Shown here: one piece after another, positions 23,168 through 30,922 of the stretch | Layout of the letters: each line of letters starts with the position of its first letter | How positions within the stretch are numbered: position 1 is the stretch's first letter | IMG/VR virus record: IMGVR_UViG_3300030390_000743 | Location: 277-37,400 of that record | Direction: 5' to 3' (one strand) | Source of the DNA: a virus | Length of the DNA stretch: 37,124 nucleotides | Translations under genes and position numbers: made by a program | The notes under the pieces: model-generated | What the model saw: the letters and a program-made list of their open reading frames with translations, nothing else | The model's database searches: none | What the model was told of the DNA's origin: nothing

Positions 23168-24103
23168 ATGGCAAAAATAGATAATTTAGATGATGTTTTA
23201 AATATACTTCCCCAGCAATTTATTGAGTTTGATTTAGATCATTACTCACCAACTCAGCTAAACCAACCACTAGCTGTTTGGGCTTACAAATACATTGCAT
23301 GCAACCAGGAGCAAAGACGTAAATTTAAAACTAATATTAATATGTTTTTTGGCACTACCATTGGTGCCATTACCCAAATGATGTTTTGTGATGAGATATG
23401 GACCTACAGTAGCAACAAAAAAGAAAACAATAAAAAACTTTCTATGGATGAAGCCATAGAATTATTAAATCAAGAAATGAATAATTACAAACCTTGGGAT
23501 GAAAAGGACCAAGAAAAGTATGCTGCCATAAAACATTTGGCCGTTGATTATTTAAGAACTTCATACGATGGCTGGAAAAGTTTAGATTTTCAATCACCAG
23601 CTATAGCAGAACGCAATGTCACCATGCCATTAACGCATGTTGATTTGCTAGGCCGTATTGATGGTGAAGATGAACTAAAACTTTTAGAGCAAAAATGCAA
23701 ACTACCAAGATTAGGTAGACCAAAAAAAGATGGCACCAGGACTGTTAGCACTACCAAGTTGCCCGACACACCACAAATAGATCATGCCAGACAAACTGCT
23801 TTTTATCATTTTGCAAGTGGTGGTAAACGACCATTTTTATTGTATTGCAATGAGAAAGAACACAAAATTTTTGATAGCAGTAATTGTGATTTATTAACGG
23901 CAGATGCCATGCAAGAGCATTTAGAATATTACAAACGTCAATCACGATTACGGGACCGACATATTTTAAACAGTCAAGGCTCAGTCAAAACATTATTAAG
24001 CAATATGGATCCTGATTGGGAGCATGCTTTTTATTGGGATTTAGGTGATGAACAAAAAGCTAAAGCTCAAGCAATTTACCAAGAAGCCCATGAATTATCT
24101 TAA
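23168..24103 (+). CDS. PD-(D/E)XK exonuclease, recombination type (311 aa)
   Basis: GRIDG (Asp165) is followed by LLEQK (Glu174-Lys176), and QTAFY at 209-213 is the QxxxY motif that defines RecB/AddB/Cas4/YqaJ-type nucleases. The helix before it (AYKYIACNQEQRRKFK, residues ~39-54) and TTIGAITQMMF fit the same domain. It is encoded just upstream of the annealing protein, the usual exonuclease-annealase pair. Role: 5'-3' resection for phage recombination, circularisation or replication restart. No ribosome site; see the promoter entry. Confidence 0.83.
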   Translation: MAKIDNLDDVLNILPQQFIEFDLDHYSPTQLNQPLAVWAYKYIACNQEQRRKFKTNINMFFGTTIGAITQMMFCDEIWTYSSNKKENNKKLSMDEAIELLNQEMNNYKPWDEKDQEKYAAIKHLAVDYLRTSYDGWKSLDFQSPAIAERNVTMPLTHVDLLGRIDGEDELKLLEQKCKLPRLGRPKKDGTRTVSTTKLPDTPQIDHARQTAFYHFASGGKRPFLLYCNEKEHKIFDSSNCDLLTADAMQEHLEYYKRQSRLRDRHILNSQGSVKTLLSNMDPDWEHAFYWDLGDEQKAKAQAIYQEAHELS

Positions 24104-24127
24104 TCAATTAACAACAAAAGGAGCATT

Positions 24128-24784
24128 ATGATTTCAGCAGATACAATTTTAAGTAAAGCCATGAAAGAAATAAAAGATAATGAAGCTGCATTGTCTATGG
24201 ATTTTAAAGGCAAAAACTATTTAACCGTAGCAGCCAGAGTAGGAGTTGCACGCAAACATTTTGGCACTAGGCTAACTATAAAAACCTACATTATAGATCG
24301 TACTGCTAACAGTGTGTGTATGACATGTACAGTTTTAATAGATGGAATAGAAGTAGCAACTGGTTATGCCGAAGAAATACGATCACAAGGCTATATCAAT
24401 AAAACGTCAGCATTAGAAAACTGTGAAACTTCAGCTATAGGTCGTGCTTTAGGTTTTCTTGGCTTAAATAACGACACCATTGCCACAGCCGATGAAATAG
24501 TAAATGCCGAAGCAACTGTTAAGCATTTAAAAATAGTTGGTGTTAAGCACACTGGAGAATTAGAAACACCAGTTCAATCAGATGATGAAATGTATAAGAC
24601 TTTAATCACTGTATTAAAGACCGCTAGTCACGCACCAGGCATGAAAAAAATTGTTAGCCAATCTAAGTACAAAGAATGGTTAAAGAAAATCAAAGGTGAC
24701 AACGAAGTCATGTTTAAAAAATTCAGCAATGAATATCAAGAAACTCAAAAACAACTAGAGAAAGGTAAATCTACAAATGAGTAA
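24128..24784 (+). CDS. Erf/Rad52-like single-strand annealing protein (218 aa)
   Basis: Typical elements: NYLTVAARVGVARKHFGTRL, a beta segment SVCMTCTVLIDGIEVATGYA, and the conserved helix TSALENCETSAIGRALGFLG. This last motif is frequent in phage annealases of the Erf/Rad52-like group. The C-terminal ~80 residues are charged and probably disordered. It follows the exonuclease by 24 nt with a strong AAAAGGAGCAT and overlaps the SSB-tail gene by 8 nt. It should coat and anneal complementary single strands. The exact superfamily branch is uncertain. Confidence 0.78.
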   Translation: MISADTILSKAMKEIKDNEAALSMDFKGKNYLTVAARVGVARKHFGTRLTIKTYIIDRTANSVCMTCTVLIDGIEVATGYAEEIRSQGYINKTSALENCETSAIGRALGFLGLNNDTIATADEIVNAEATVKHLKIVGVKHTGELETPVQSDDEMYKTLITVLKTASHAPGMKKIVSQSKYKEWLKKIKGDNEVMFKKFSNEYQETQKQLEKGKSTNE

Positions 24785-25022
24785 TTACGAAAAAATAGGG
24801 TTCGGCACTTTGTTCCCTGAAACTGAGAAAAAAAATGCTAAAGGTCCTGATTTTAATGGTCCAATTACAGTAATAATAAACGGTAAGGAAGTTGCTGCAA
24901 GAATTGCAGCTTGGAAAAAAGACGGTAATCTTTCTTTTCAAATTACGCAAAAGAATGAAGAAGTTGCAGCAGCACCAATACCAGCTAATGACAATTCTTT
25001 AGACGATAATATCCCGTTTTAA
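24777..25022 (+). CDS. Small SSB-tail protein (81 aa)
   Basis: The C-terminus SLDDNIPF is the acidic-aromatic tail that bacterial SSB uses to bind partner proteins, preceded by an Ala/Pro-rich linker. The body is short: GPDFNGPITVIINGKEVAAR followed by IAAWKKDGNLSFQITQ, which could make a reduced OB-like or DUF736-like barrel. It lies beside the annealase and nuclease. A role as accessory single-strand DNA binder or recruiter is inferred. Confidence 0.7.
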   Translation: MSNYEKIGFGTLFPETEKKNAKGPDFNGPITVIINGKEVAARIAAWKKDGNLSFQITQKNEEVAAAPIPANDNSLDDNIPF

Positions 25023-25096
25023 TTTTTATGGGGCTGGGGGTTGTCTTTCATACTGATTTCCTTCTAGTTAAATCCTTGGCCCCACCCAGGAGTTTT

Positions 25097-25174
25097 ATGA
25101 ATTATTTTTCACCATTCGGCTTACTAATTATAGCCACAATATTATTAAGCATAGTTGTCGTGAGTCTTGTATGA
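25097..25174 (+). CDS. Mini membrane protein (25 aa; a 48-aa form from 25028 is possible)
   Basis: ATG at 25097 follows CAGGAG at close spacing and reads MNYFSPFGLLIIATILL then SIVVVSLV, one membrane helix. Its stop overlaps the next start (ATGA). The same frame is open to an earlier ATG at 25028 but that start has no ribosome site. The segment upstream (25029-25089) can fold TGGGGC with GCCCCA, next to the ribosome site. Confidence 0.6.
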   Translation: MNYFSPFGLLIIATILLSIVVVSLV

Positions 25175-25389
25175 ACGATTTAATAAACAAACCCAACCAT
25201 TATACTGAAAACAAAGAGCTTGAAACTATAGAGATTATACAAAATGAACTCAGCCATGATGAATACATAGGCTATCTTCGAGGTTCGATTATGAAGTATT
25301 TATCTAGGGCTGGCAAAAAAGGAGACATCTTACCTTGCCTTTACAAAGCTCGTTGGTTTTTAAATAAATTAATAGGATTATTCGAATGA
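25171..25389 (+). CDS. DUF3310-like protein (72 aa)
   Basis: KPNHYTENKELETIEIIQNE and YLRGSIMKYLSRAGKKGDIL, then KARWFLNKLIGL, match the DUF3310 pattern (P-HY-G-EtIdii, G-iKYl-RaGkK, KA-wyL). The family is common in phage early regions and often labelled nucleotide-kinase-associated, but its activity is not established. It overlaps both neighbours by four bases, so translation is coupled. Confidence 0.85.
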   Translation: MNDLINKPNHYTENKELETIEIIQNELSHDEYIGYLRGSIMKYLSRAGKKGDILPCLYKARWFLNKLIGLFE

Positions 25390-25586
25390 CTCCAGCACAA
25401 AAATCAGTTTTAGATTTTATTCGTAGTTATATTAAGAAGCATGAATACAGCCCAATCTTACAAGAGATAGCTGATTTTCGTGGTGTCAGTGTCCATGCTG
25501 TTTATCAAAATGTAAATCAATTAATAGAACGAGGTTTTTTGACCAAACAATTAGGTCGCAACCGATCAATAAGGATAGTAAAATGA
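25386..25586 (+). CDS. LexA N-terminal-type winged-helix protein (66 aa)
   Basis: TPAQKSVLDFIRSYIKKHEY, SPILQEIADFRGVSVHAVYQ and NVNQLIERGFLTKQLGRNRS reproduce the LexA DNA-binding domain fold (T-Q-vL-fI, P-EIa, s--av---v-qL--kG-l). The protease half is absent, so it cannot be self-cleaved. It may compete for LexA-like operators or regulate phage promoters. Overlaps the previous stop as ATGA. Confidence 0.82.
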   Translation: MTPAQKSVLDFIRSYIKKHEYSPILQEIADFRGVSVHAVYQNVNQLIERGFLTKQLGRNRSIRIVK

Positions 25587-25936
25587 ATAACAGTAGCCCC
25601 GAACAATTTGAAATAAAAGCTAACAGACGGCCAGGCAAACGTAAACCGTTCTATCACGACAATCAAAAAACTTATGTAGAAGTAGAAGTTGATCCTGATA
25701 CTGGTGATGTACGAGTTATAAATTTTTGGCCCACAACTAAAGAAGGCACCACATTATATTCAATGTTAATTGAAGTTGGATATGACTTGACTGCACAATT
25801 AAGCTCATGGCCTGATCCAATGGATGCATTAGCAGTATTGAAAACAAGATGCTTACGCAGAGCTGATGGCTCACCAGTCACATTACGAGGTAAAGTAATT
25901 GATGCGTTGTATAGTGATCCATACCTAGATCAGTGA
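25583..25936 (+). CDS. Hypothetical protein (117 aa)
   Basis: A polar start, then a beta segment KTYVEVEVDPDTGDVRVINF and a helical part with TLYSMLIEVGYDLTAQLSSW and MDALAVLKTRCLRRADGSPV. No family recognised in full, though the middle resembles short phage proteins around recombination genes. Four-base overlaps at both ends (ATGA and GTGA) place it in a translated chain. Confidence 0.68.
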   Translation: MNNSSPEQFEIKANRRPGKRKPFYHDNQKTYVEVEVDPDTGDVRVINFWPTTKEGTTLYSMLIEVGYDLTAQLSSWPDPMDALAVLKTRCLRRADGSPVTLRGKVIDALYSDPYLDQ

Positions 25937-26184
25937 GAAGTAAATGTACTTTGGAATGTGACTTATGTTCCAAAAAATTTAATCCATTTTATAGCAATAA
26001 GAAATTTACTTGGGAATATGATTTTCGTGGAATTGAAAGAATTTTCTGTCAAAAATGTTCAAATGCAGAAAAAAAAAGGTTGTCAGGTGTACGAGGATTG
26101 ACAAAACAAAAGGCCTTGGTACGTCAGGACCCCCCTAAATATACTAGTTTTGTAAAAATTGATCGATCTTATCGAGCTGCTTAA
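25933..26184 (+). CDS. Zinc-ribbon protein, GTG start (83 aa)
   Basis: Cysteine pairs CDLC (residues 10-13) and CQKC (39-42) would hold one zinc, and the rest is basic (NAEKKRLSGVRGLTKQKALV). The start is GTG overlapping the upstream stop. Its 3' end overlaps the convergent integrase gene by 41 bases, so the last residues share DNA with the integrase C-terminus. Possible nucleic-acid binder. Confidence 0.66.
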   Translation: MRSKCTLECDLCSKKFNPFYSNKKFTWEYDFRGIERIFCQKCSNAEKKRLSGVRGLTKQKALVRQDPPKYTSFVKIDRSYRAA

Positions 26185-27388
26185 ATTTGTGTTCTTCGTC
26201 ATTAAATGCTTTTGCATATACCTTGGCAGTAAAGGCCCAATCTTCATGTCCAATCATTTCTTGTAATTCAATTAAACTAATTATTTTTTTACTGTGCCAC
26301 TCAAATAGTAAACTAGCATAATAATGTCTAAGTGAATGGATACCACCTTTAAATGTTAAACCTAAATTATCTTTAATTTTATTAAAATTATCTTTAACTG
26401 TGGAATATGCAATAAATGATCCATCTCTACCAAAAACAAATTTATCATCAGACTTAGAATCTTTTTTCCATTGCTTTAGAGCTTCTAATAATTGTCCTGG
26501 TATTGGTATTAGCCTTTCACCAGCATCTGTTTTTGTTTGATCTACTAAAGTAGGTACTTTAGATATTCTGACAATGGCATGATCGATTGTGATTTGTCTA
26601 CTATTCCATCCAATTCTTGACCACATCAAACCAGCTGCTTCTTGCCATCTCATGCCAGTTAATGAAATTGCTAAAAACATTATGCCATACACTCCAGTTG
26701 CTGCATCTATAATTTGTTGCATGTCTTTTTTCTGTGGAATTTCTACTGGCTTTATTTCTCTTTTACCTTTTTTCCAAGATTTCAATCCTCTTAATTTATT
26801 ATTATCTATAATATTAGAAACTTTTTTCATCACGACTTTACCATTATTTTGTTTTTCAGGCATCAATGGTGGATTTACACAAGCATCTAACACTTGTTTT
26901 AAAGTTGCTATAAGACGGCCAATTTTATCATTACTGTAAGTTCCTTTACTTAATAATTCTTTAATAAAAACTTGTAATACTTTTTCATCAATATCTTTAA
27001 CAGCCATATTAATTAATGAAGTTTTAGCAATGTGGATATCACAATTAGTTTCACCCATACTTCTTTCATCAGCACTTAAAGATCGTGGATAACTTGTAGC
27101 TTCTTGATTTTTTCTTGCTTGTTTATACAACTCAATACCGTATGCTAATTTAGTACGATCATAAAACATATCTGGACCAGCTTGATTTATCTCTGCTGCA
27201 TAAGTGTAAGCTGCATCTTCTGCTGCTTGCTTTGGTTGTGCCATAAAAACATAAGGTGGTGAAGTTGGATTAAATTTTTTAATACGCACTCCATCTTGTG
27301 TTTCTGTTAAAACTCTAAATGCTTTCTTATTATGTTTTGTTAAAGTGTATGGTTGTACAACAGCTCTTTTTCTTTGCTCAGATGTCAT
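26144..27388 (-). CDS. int: Tyrosine integrase (414 aa)
   Basis: Catalytic set: Arg247 in SLTGMRWQEAAG, the Lys-containing beta hairpin at ~280-295, HSLRH (His351, Arg354), His381 in MIGHEDWAFTAKVY and nucleophile Tyr391. The N-terminal ~100 residues should be the arm-binding domain, residues ~110-205 the core-binding domain. All parts appear complete, so the phage can probably integrate. The gene is read in the same direction as the late lysis genes. I see no tRNA-like attachment core next to it. Confidence 0.93.
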   Translation of the reverse strand: MTSEQRKRAVVQPYTLTKHNKKAFRVLTETQDGVRIKKFNPTSPPYVFMAQPKQAAEDAAYTYAAEINQAGPDMFYDRTKLAYGIELYKQARKNQEATSYPRSLSADERSMGETNCDIHIAKTSLINMAVKDIDEKVLQVFIKELLSKGTYSNDKIGRLIATLKQVLDACVNPPLMPEKQNNGKVVMKKVSNIIDNNKLRGLKSWKKGKREIKPVEIPQKKDMQQIIDAATGVYGIMFLAISLTGMRWQEAAGLMWSRIGWNSRQITIDHAIVRISKVPTLVDQTKTDAGERLIPIPGQLLEALKQWKKDSKSDDKFVFGRDGSFIAYSTVKDNFNKIKDNLGLTFKGGIHSLRHYYASLLFEWHSKKIISLIELQEMIGHEDWAFTAKVYAKAFNDEEHKFKQLDKIDQFLQN

Positions 27389-27506
27389 TTGTTATCTTTC
27401 TATGTGTGTTATCAAAAGTCACTACGGAGTGATAATAGCACATGACCTTTATGGATCAAGATAAAAAGTTGGAATTATGATTGTGAATTATAGATGAACT
27501 TTATGG
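27389..27506. other. Intergenic region upstream of int, candidate attP or int promoter
   Basis: It includes an inverted repeat TCACT-ACGG-AGTGA at 27419-27432 and two copies of CTTTATGG (near 27443 and 27499). These could be integrase arm sites, a terminator for the lysis unit or nothing special. No tRNA 3'-end pattern was seen, so the attachment core cannot be named. Confidence 0.3.
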
Positions 27507-27683
27507 TCATTCTCCACTACGGGTATATGTAGTAAAACACGATGATTCGGCCCTAGAATCATGGCATAAGTATCTTTTGTAGATGCCATCGTACTCTTCA
27601 ACAACCCAGCCTTTCTCGTTTCTCCAAATTTCTCGTGAGCATTCGGCACATTTGCCAAGCAGAGCATCTTTTACTTTACGCAT
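27507..27683 (-). CDS. Small cysteine-containing protein (58 aa)
   Basis: ATG at 27683 overlaps the upstream stop (TAATG). The start RKVKDALLGKCAECSREIWR has CxxC, followed by a GWVVEEYDGIYKRYLCHD segment with another Cys-x-His pair: the pattern C-x2-C...C-x-H suits a small zinc finger of treble-clef type. It is the last gene before the integrase on the same strand. Function unknown. Confidence 0.68.
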   Translation of the reverse strand: MRKVKDALLGKCAECSREIWRNEKGWVVEEYDGIYKRYLCHDSRAESSCFTTYTRSGE

Positions 27684-27973
27684 TACATTTTTAGCAATGG
27701 ATTATTTTGCTCTTGTTTTAACTCTTGGAGTTTGGCATCTAAATATTCTAAAGTAGCTTTGTTTATGTTAATCTCTACGTTCAGATCTTCTATAGTCTTG
27801 TTAAGAGTCTTAATATCTTTCTTGATCCCAGTAAAATTACTAGCAGCTTTACTTTGCTCTAAGGTATCTAGTCGTTGATTAAACACACCATAGCCATAAA
27901 ACCCACCACCAATAGTAGAGACTAAAGCTATTAACAATGTAATGTCTTTAAATTTAGATATTATTTCTTGCAC
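27683..27973 (-). CDS. Membrane-anchored coiled-coil protein (96 aa)
   Basis: One membrane helix (ITLLIALVSTIGGGFYGYGV, ~12-31) leads to a long heptad-like helix (LDTLEQSKAASNFTGIKKDI, KTLNKTIEDLNVEININKAT). This is the architecture of inner-membrane spanins or holin-associated proteins, but no outer-membrane partner is clear. It overlaps the upstream secreted-protein gene by 20 nt. Confidence 0.7.
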   Translation of the reverse strand: MQEIISKFKDITLLIALVSTIGGGFYGYGVFNQRLDTLEQSKAASNFTGIKKDIKTLNKTIEDLNVEININKATLEYLDAKLQELKQEQNNPLLKM

Positions 27974-29138
27974 TGATAGTCTCCATTAATTTCTTATAAG
28001 CTCGGTCTGTCACAGACTTAGCTTGTTCAAGTTTGATTTCATACTGAATGACAGGATCATTAAGCAACATAGTTAACATTTTTTTTCTACTTTGATAGAT
28101 GGCACGATCATAGCCAGGTAGTTTAATCTCATTAAATAGGTTTAAGTCTCCACTAGGTAATTCAGCAGTTTCAAATATTTCTTGATTAACTGTTGCGTAA
28201 GTTTTTAAACTAGGTTGGGTTGCCAATAGTGCAGCAGTATCAATGTTAAAACCTAATACAATATTTATTGGATTTATGAGTGGTTGATTAACAGGTACCT
28301 CTACTAGTTCAACAACTGACTCAATCTCTGCTTCAACTTCCACCACCATATCAACAGGATCGGTAGTTGGTTCTGGAGCTGTGGGTTCATCAGCAACTGG
28401 TGTTTCCATAACTGGTTCAGGATCGTATGCATTTATTACTTCCTCTGTATTAAATTGTTCTTCAGGTTGTGGTTCAGGCATGATTGGTACAGCCACAATA
28501 TCTATAGGCTCTAATATTGGATCAAGTATTGGCTCAATAGTAATTGGTTGTGGTGGCTCTGGCATAACTACATCAGGTATTTGATAAGTTAAATGTAGAG
28601 TAGGCTCGTGAACATCAGCCCCTGAATGATAGTTGTTGCCATATTGATAACCATTGTCTGTGAAATCAAATCTAACTGTGACGTTGCCTTGAGTAGCCGT
28701 ATTATTTCCTACAATCATAGTGTCGGTGTAATTTGTATAGTTATGGTTCACTGAACACTGGTTGCCACAATTACCCGTGATTGTTCTAGATTGAGAAATA
28801 ATGGTATTGTTGCCATCATTATAAGTTTGTGACATCTCTACTGTTTGATCGGATTGTGACCAAAACCAAATGTCAGCTCCAAGGGTAGATGAGAAACCGT
28901 TATTAATAATGTTATTAGATAATCCAATATCAGATTGATTTATAGTGTATTGACTATAACCATTATTTGTACCTGGTAGAACGTGGTCAGTATGCAAGGA
29001 ATCATTTATAATTGAAATATTACCGTTCCAGTTAGTAAAGTCTTGCTCTAATAAATTGTTAGTAGTTATTGTTTGCTCGGCAAGACTATCGTTTAGGATG
29101 ACTAGCAGTATCACCAATGATTTTAGCAGATGTTGCAT
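27954..29138 (-). CDS. Secreted multi-domain protein with Pro/Glu-rich linker (394 aa)
   Basis: A signal peptide (HLLKSLVILLVILNDSLAEQ) is followed by a beta-rich domain (~25-190) of jelly-roll or carbohydrate-binding look, with a CGNQC pair. A long Pro/Glu linker (~195-290; PEPPQPITIEPILDPILEPI) comes next, then a helical C-terminal domain (~295-394). Similar secreted proteins occur in marine phages beside lysis genes. It may span the periplasm during lysis or be a lysogenic-conversion surface factor. Its first 53 nt are shared with the preceding gene. Confidence 0.72.
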   Translation of the reverse strand: MQHLLKSLVILLVILNDSLAEQTITTNNLLEQDFTNWNGNISIINDSLHTDHVLPGTNNGYSQYTINQSDIGLSNNIINNGFSSTLGADIWFWSQSDQTVEMSQTYNDGNNTIISQSRTITGNCGNQCSVNHNYTNYTDTMIVGNNTATQGNVTVRFDFTDNGYQYGNNYHSGADVHEPTLHLTYQIPDVVMPEPPQPITIEPILDPILEPIDIVAVPIMPEPQPEEQFNTEEVINAYDPEPVMETPVADEPTAPEPTTDPVDMVVEVEAEIESVVELVEVPVNQPLINPINIVLGFNIDTAALLATQPSLKTYATVNQEIFETAELPSGDLNLFNEIKLPGYDRAIYQSRKKMLTMLLNDPVIQYEIKLEQAKSVTDRAYKKLMETISARNNI

Positions 29139-29721
29139 TATCTATCTCCATTATATAAGTCATGCGTTTTTTATATTCTTCGTAGTCAGGTCTGAGTTCT
29201 GGATATTTTTTCCAAGCAGTAGCAGCTTCTGCTCCAATCTTAGAATAAAATGGGCATGTAGTTCCAGCCATTTCTAAGCTGTAAAAAATTCTAGCATCTT
29301 GGCATAACAATGAAATACTAGCTACTGGTAGGTTTAAATCTTTCAGCAGTTTTGCAAGTTTCATCATTTCACAATTCATATCTCTTTTACTAGAGCCAGC
29401 TGAAATACCACCACCTAATACTTGTAAGCCACCAGTATAAGCAATCGAGCAAACATCTTGGCTGAAGTTTGATAGGGCTGGAGCTGAAGCAGTATTAGCT
29501 ACTCGTGTATCATTTTGATTAGCATTAGTAGTATTGTTGGTAGTAGTACTATTAGATGAACCAGTAGCATAAGTGGTTTCACTATTATAGCCACCACTTA
29601 TAGAAGTGTTAGTCCCACTCTGATTACTTTGAGAAATATCAGTTGCACCTGAACTAGTGACATCATTATCACCATAAGCAATAGTGCTACATAGCATAAG
29701 TATAAGTATTAATTTTTTCAT
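29086..29721 (-). CDS. Secreted protein with Ser/Thr/Asn-rich N-terminal region (211 aa)
   Basis: Signal peptide KKLILILMLCSTIAYG. Residues ~20-80 are almost only Ser, Thr, Asn, Gly and Gln. The C-terminal domain has conserved cysteines and motifs: QDVCSIAYTGGLQVLGGGIS, RDMNCEMMKLAKLLKDL and VASISLLCQDARIFYSLEMA. This cysteine pattern (C-NCE--KL-CQD-R) recurs in secreted proteins of marine podo-like phages. It is expected in the periplasm or envelope and is encoded next to the 394-residue secreted protein. Role unknown. Confidence 0.76.
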   Translation of the reverse strand: MKKLILILMLCSTIAYGDNDVTSSGATDISQSNQSGTNTSISGGYNSETTYATGSSNSTTTNNTTNANQNDTRVANTASAPALSNFSQDVCSIAYTGGLQVLGGGISAGSSKRDMNCEMMKLAKLLKDLNLPVASISLLCQDARIFYSLEMAGTTCPFYSKIGAEAATAWKKYPELRPDYEEYKKRMTYIMEIDNATSAKIIGDTASHPKR

Positions 29722-29731
29722 AAAGATTTTT

Positions 29732-29959
29732 TTATTTTATAATTTTATTACAATGTTTGATGCCAACAGTATCTGTTATCATTTCACACTGTTCTAATGT
29801 GCAAGTATATTGCACCTGATTACCGGAGTTACGCTCAGCCAGACGCTTAGCTGAAAGGCACGTACTGATATTATCCTGATGATACCAGCCTTCTATGTTC
29901 TTATTACCACCATCATAGACATATAAACTAAGTATAATAACTGTTTCAATGAGTCCCAT
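29732..29959 (-). CDS. Small exported or membrane-attached protein (75 aa)
   Basis: A hydrophobic N-terminus (GLIETVIILSLYVYDGG) could be a signal anchor. The remainder has four cysteines (CLSAKRL, CTLEQCEM, HCNKI) likely to form disulfides in the periplasm. It overlaps the coiled-coil gene before it by 14 nt. No family recognised; a place among lysis-region genes is all that supports its role. Confidence 0.62.
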   Translation of the reverse strand: MGLIETVIILSLYVYDGGNKNIEGWYHQDNISTCLSAKRLAERNSGNQVQYTCTLEQCEMITDTVGIKHCNKIIK

Positions 29960-30320
29960 TTTGTTTTTCTTCCAAGCTAATTAGACGTTCTTCGTGGAAC
30001 TGAATAGTCATATCGTTTTTTTGTATCATGGGTATTTCTTCTTCCATTTGCTCTTTAAGTTTGTCTTGGTTCTTAGATATAAATTCAACAAGCATGTAGA
30101 GTTCTTGTAATTGTGGACTAGTCATATTGCCCATGGGAACACCTTCAATAAAAGTATTTGCAGCTTCTAGGTCTTTATCTATTAATTGTAATTTAGTTTC
30201 AATACTATTAAGCCTCTCAATTACGCCAAAACCAAACCAAGCAGCCATGACTGCACCACCTATAATAGCTATAAGATTTTTAGCTGGTAAACTAACTGAA
30301 GTGTCCTCTGATAGTTTCAT
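29946..30320 (-). CDS. Membrane-anchored coiled-coil protein (124 aa)
   Basis: Membrane helix ~14-33 (NLIAIIGGAVMAAWFGFGVI), then ERLNSIETKLQLIDKDLEAA and a second coiled part SKNQDKLKEQMEEEIPMIQK with HEERLISLEEKQNG. Domain order resembles that of the 96-residue gene at 27683-27973, so the two may act together. An i-spanin-like or membrane scaffold role in lysis is possible. Start shares one base with the next upstream stop. Confidence 0.7.
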   Translation of the reverse strand: MKLSEDTSVSLPAKNLIAIIGGAVMAAWFGFGVIERLNSIETKLQLIDKDLEAANTFIEGVPMGNMTSPQLQELYMLVEFISKNQDKLKEQMEEEIPMIQKNDMTIQFHEERLISLEEKQNGTH

Positions 30321-30544
30321 TATACTTCTTCTAAATATTTAGTTTCACAAAAGAACTCAAACGATTTAAGTTCTAATCCATCACTGGTTCTAAATTTTTC
30401 TAACATGCTGTCGATCAGTTCAACTTTGTTATTCTCAATGTAAGCATGGCATGCCTGGTCATCATCAAATGTAATCAGATTATATTCTGTAAGCATACTG
30501 ACTGGTACGTTGTAGGTTAACAATACTGTAATAATCCACACCAT
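30320..30544 (-). CDS. Small exported protein (74 aa)
   Basis: The N-terminal stretch VWIITVLLTYNVPVSMLTEY looks like a short signal or anchor. The mature part is acidic with AIENNKVE-like helix and FEFFCETKYLEEV. It shares single-base stop-start overlaps with both neighbours, which supports it as a real operon member. Function unknown. Confidence 0.62.
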   Translation of the reverse strand: MVWIITVLLTYNVPVSMLTEYNLITFDDDQACHAYIENNKVELIDSMLEKFRTSDGLELKSFEFFCETKYLEEV

Positions 30545-30921
30545 TATTTTTTCTTCATAATATCGGCTGTTTTAAGTCCGTATATACTAGCTACCACGCC
30601 AATAAAAATTGATTGATACCAAAAAGGTAGACTGCCAAACTTCTCAAAGAATAGGTCTAACTTCATTTGTATATCAGGATCTCCAGAGAATACACTCCAG
30701 ATTAATAGTAGTACAGGTGCTGATACTAAGATAAGAACAAACTCATCTTTATAACCTTGGTCATTTGATTGTCGTACTTGTGCCTGGTATTCAACTTCAC
30801 CTGATGCCATCTTTTGTGCATGTAATAACTCAGCATCAGACATTAGTATCTTAGCTTTTTGTTTGTTAGCAAAGATAGCAGCTCCAGTTTTTAAAACGGT
30901 TGGCAATAATGATAACCACAT
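30544..30921 (-). CDS. Holin (3-transmembrane type, 125 aa)
   Basis: ATG at 30921 (MWLSLLPTVLKTGAAIF) has TTTGGAAAT upstream and stands 1 nt after the peptidase stop. The frame continues upstream but inside that gene. The conserved segment GYKDEFVLILVSAPVLLLIW and WYQSIFIGVVASIYGLKTAD is typical of the 3TM phage holin family. It should form the inner-membrane lesion that lets the M15 enzyme reach peptidoglycan. Confidence 0.85.
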   Translation of the reverse strand: MWLSLLPTVLKTGAAIFANKQKAKILMSDAELLHAQKMASGEVEYQAQVRQSNDQGYKDEFVLILVSAPVLLLIWSVFSGDPDIQMKLDLFFEKFGSLPFWYQSIFIGVVASIYGLKTADIMKKK

Positions 30922-30922
30922 A

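Noticed and set aside
30618-30628. ACCAAAAAGGT, identical to the operator-like site at 22993
   Set aside because: It lies in the conserved coding sequence of the holin, away from any promoter, and is explained by its codons (FWYQ).
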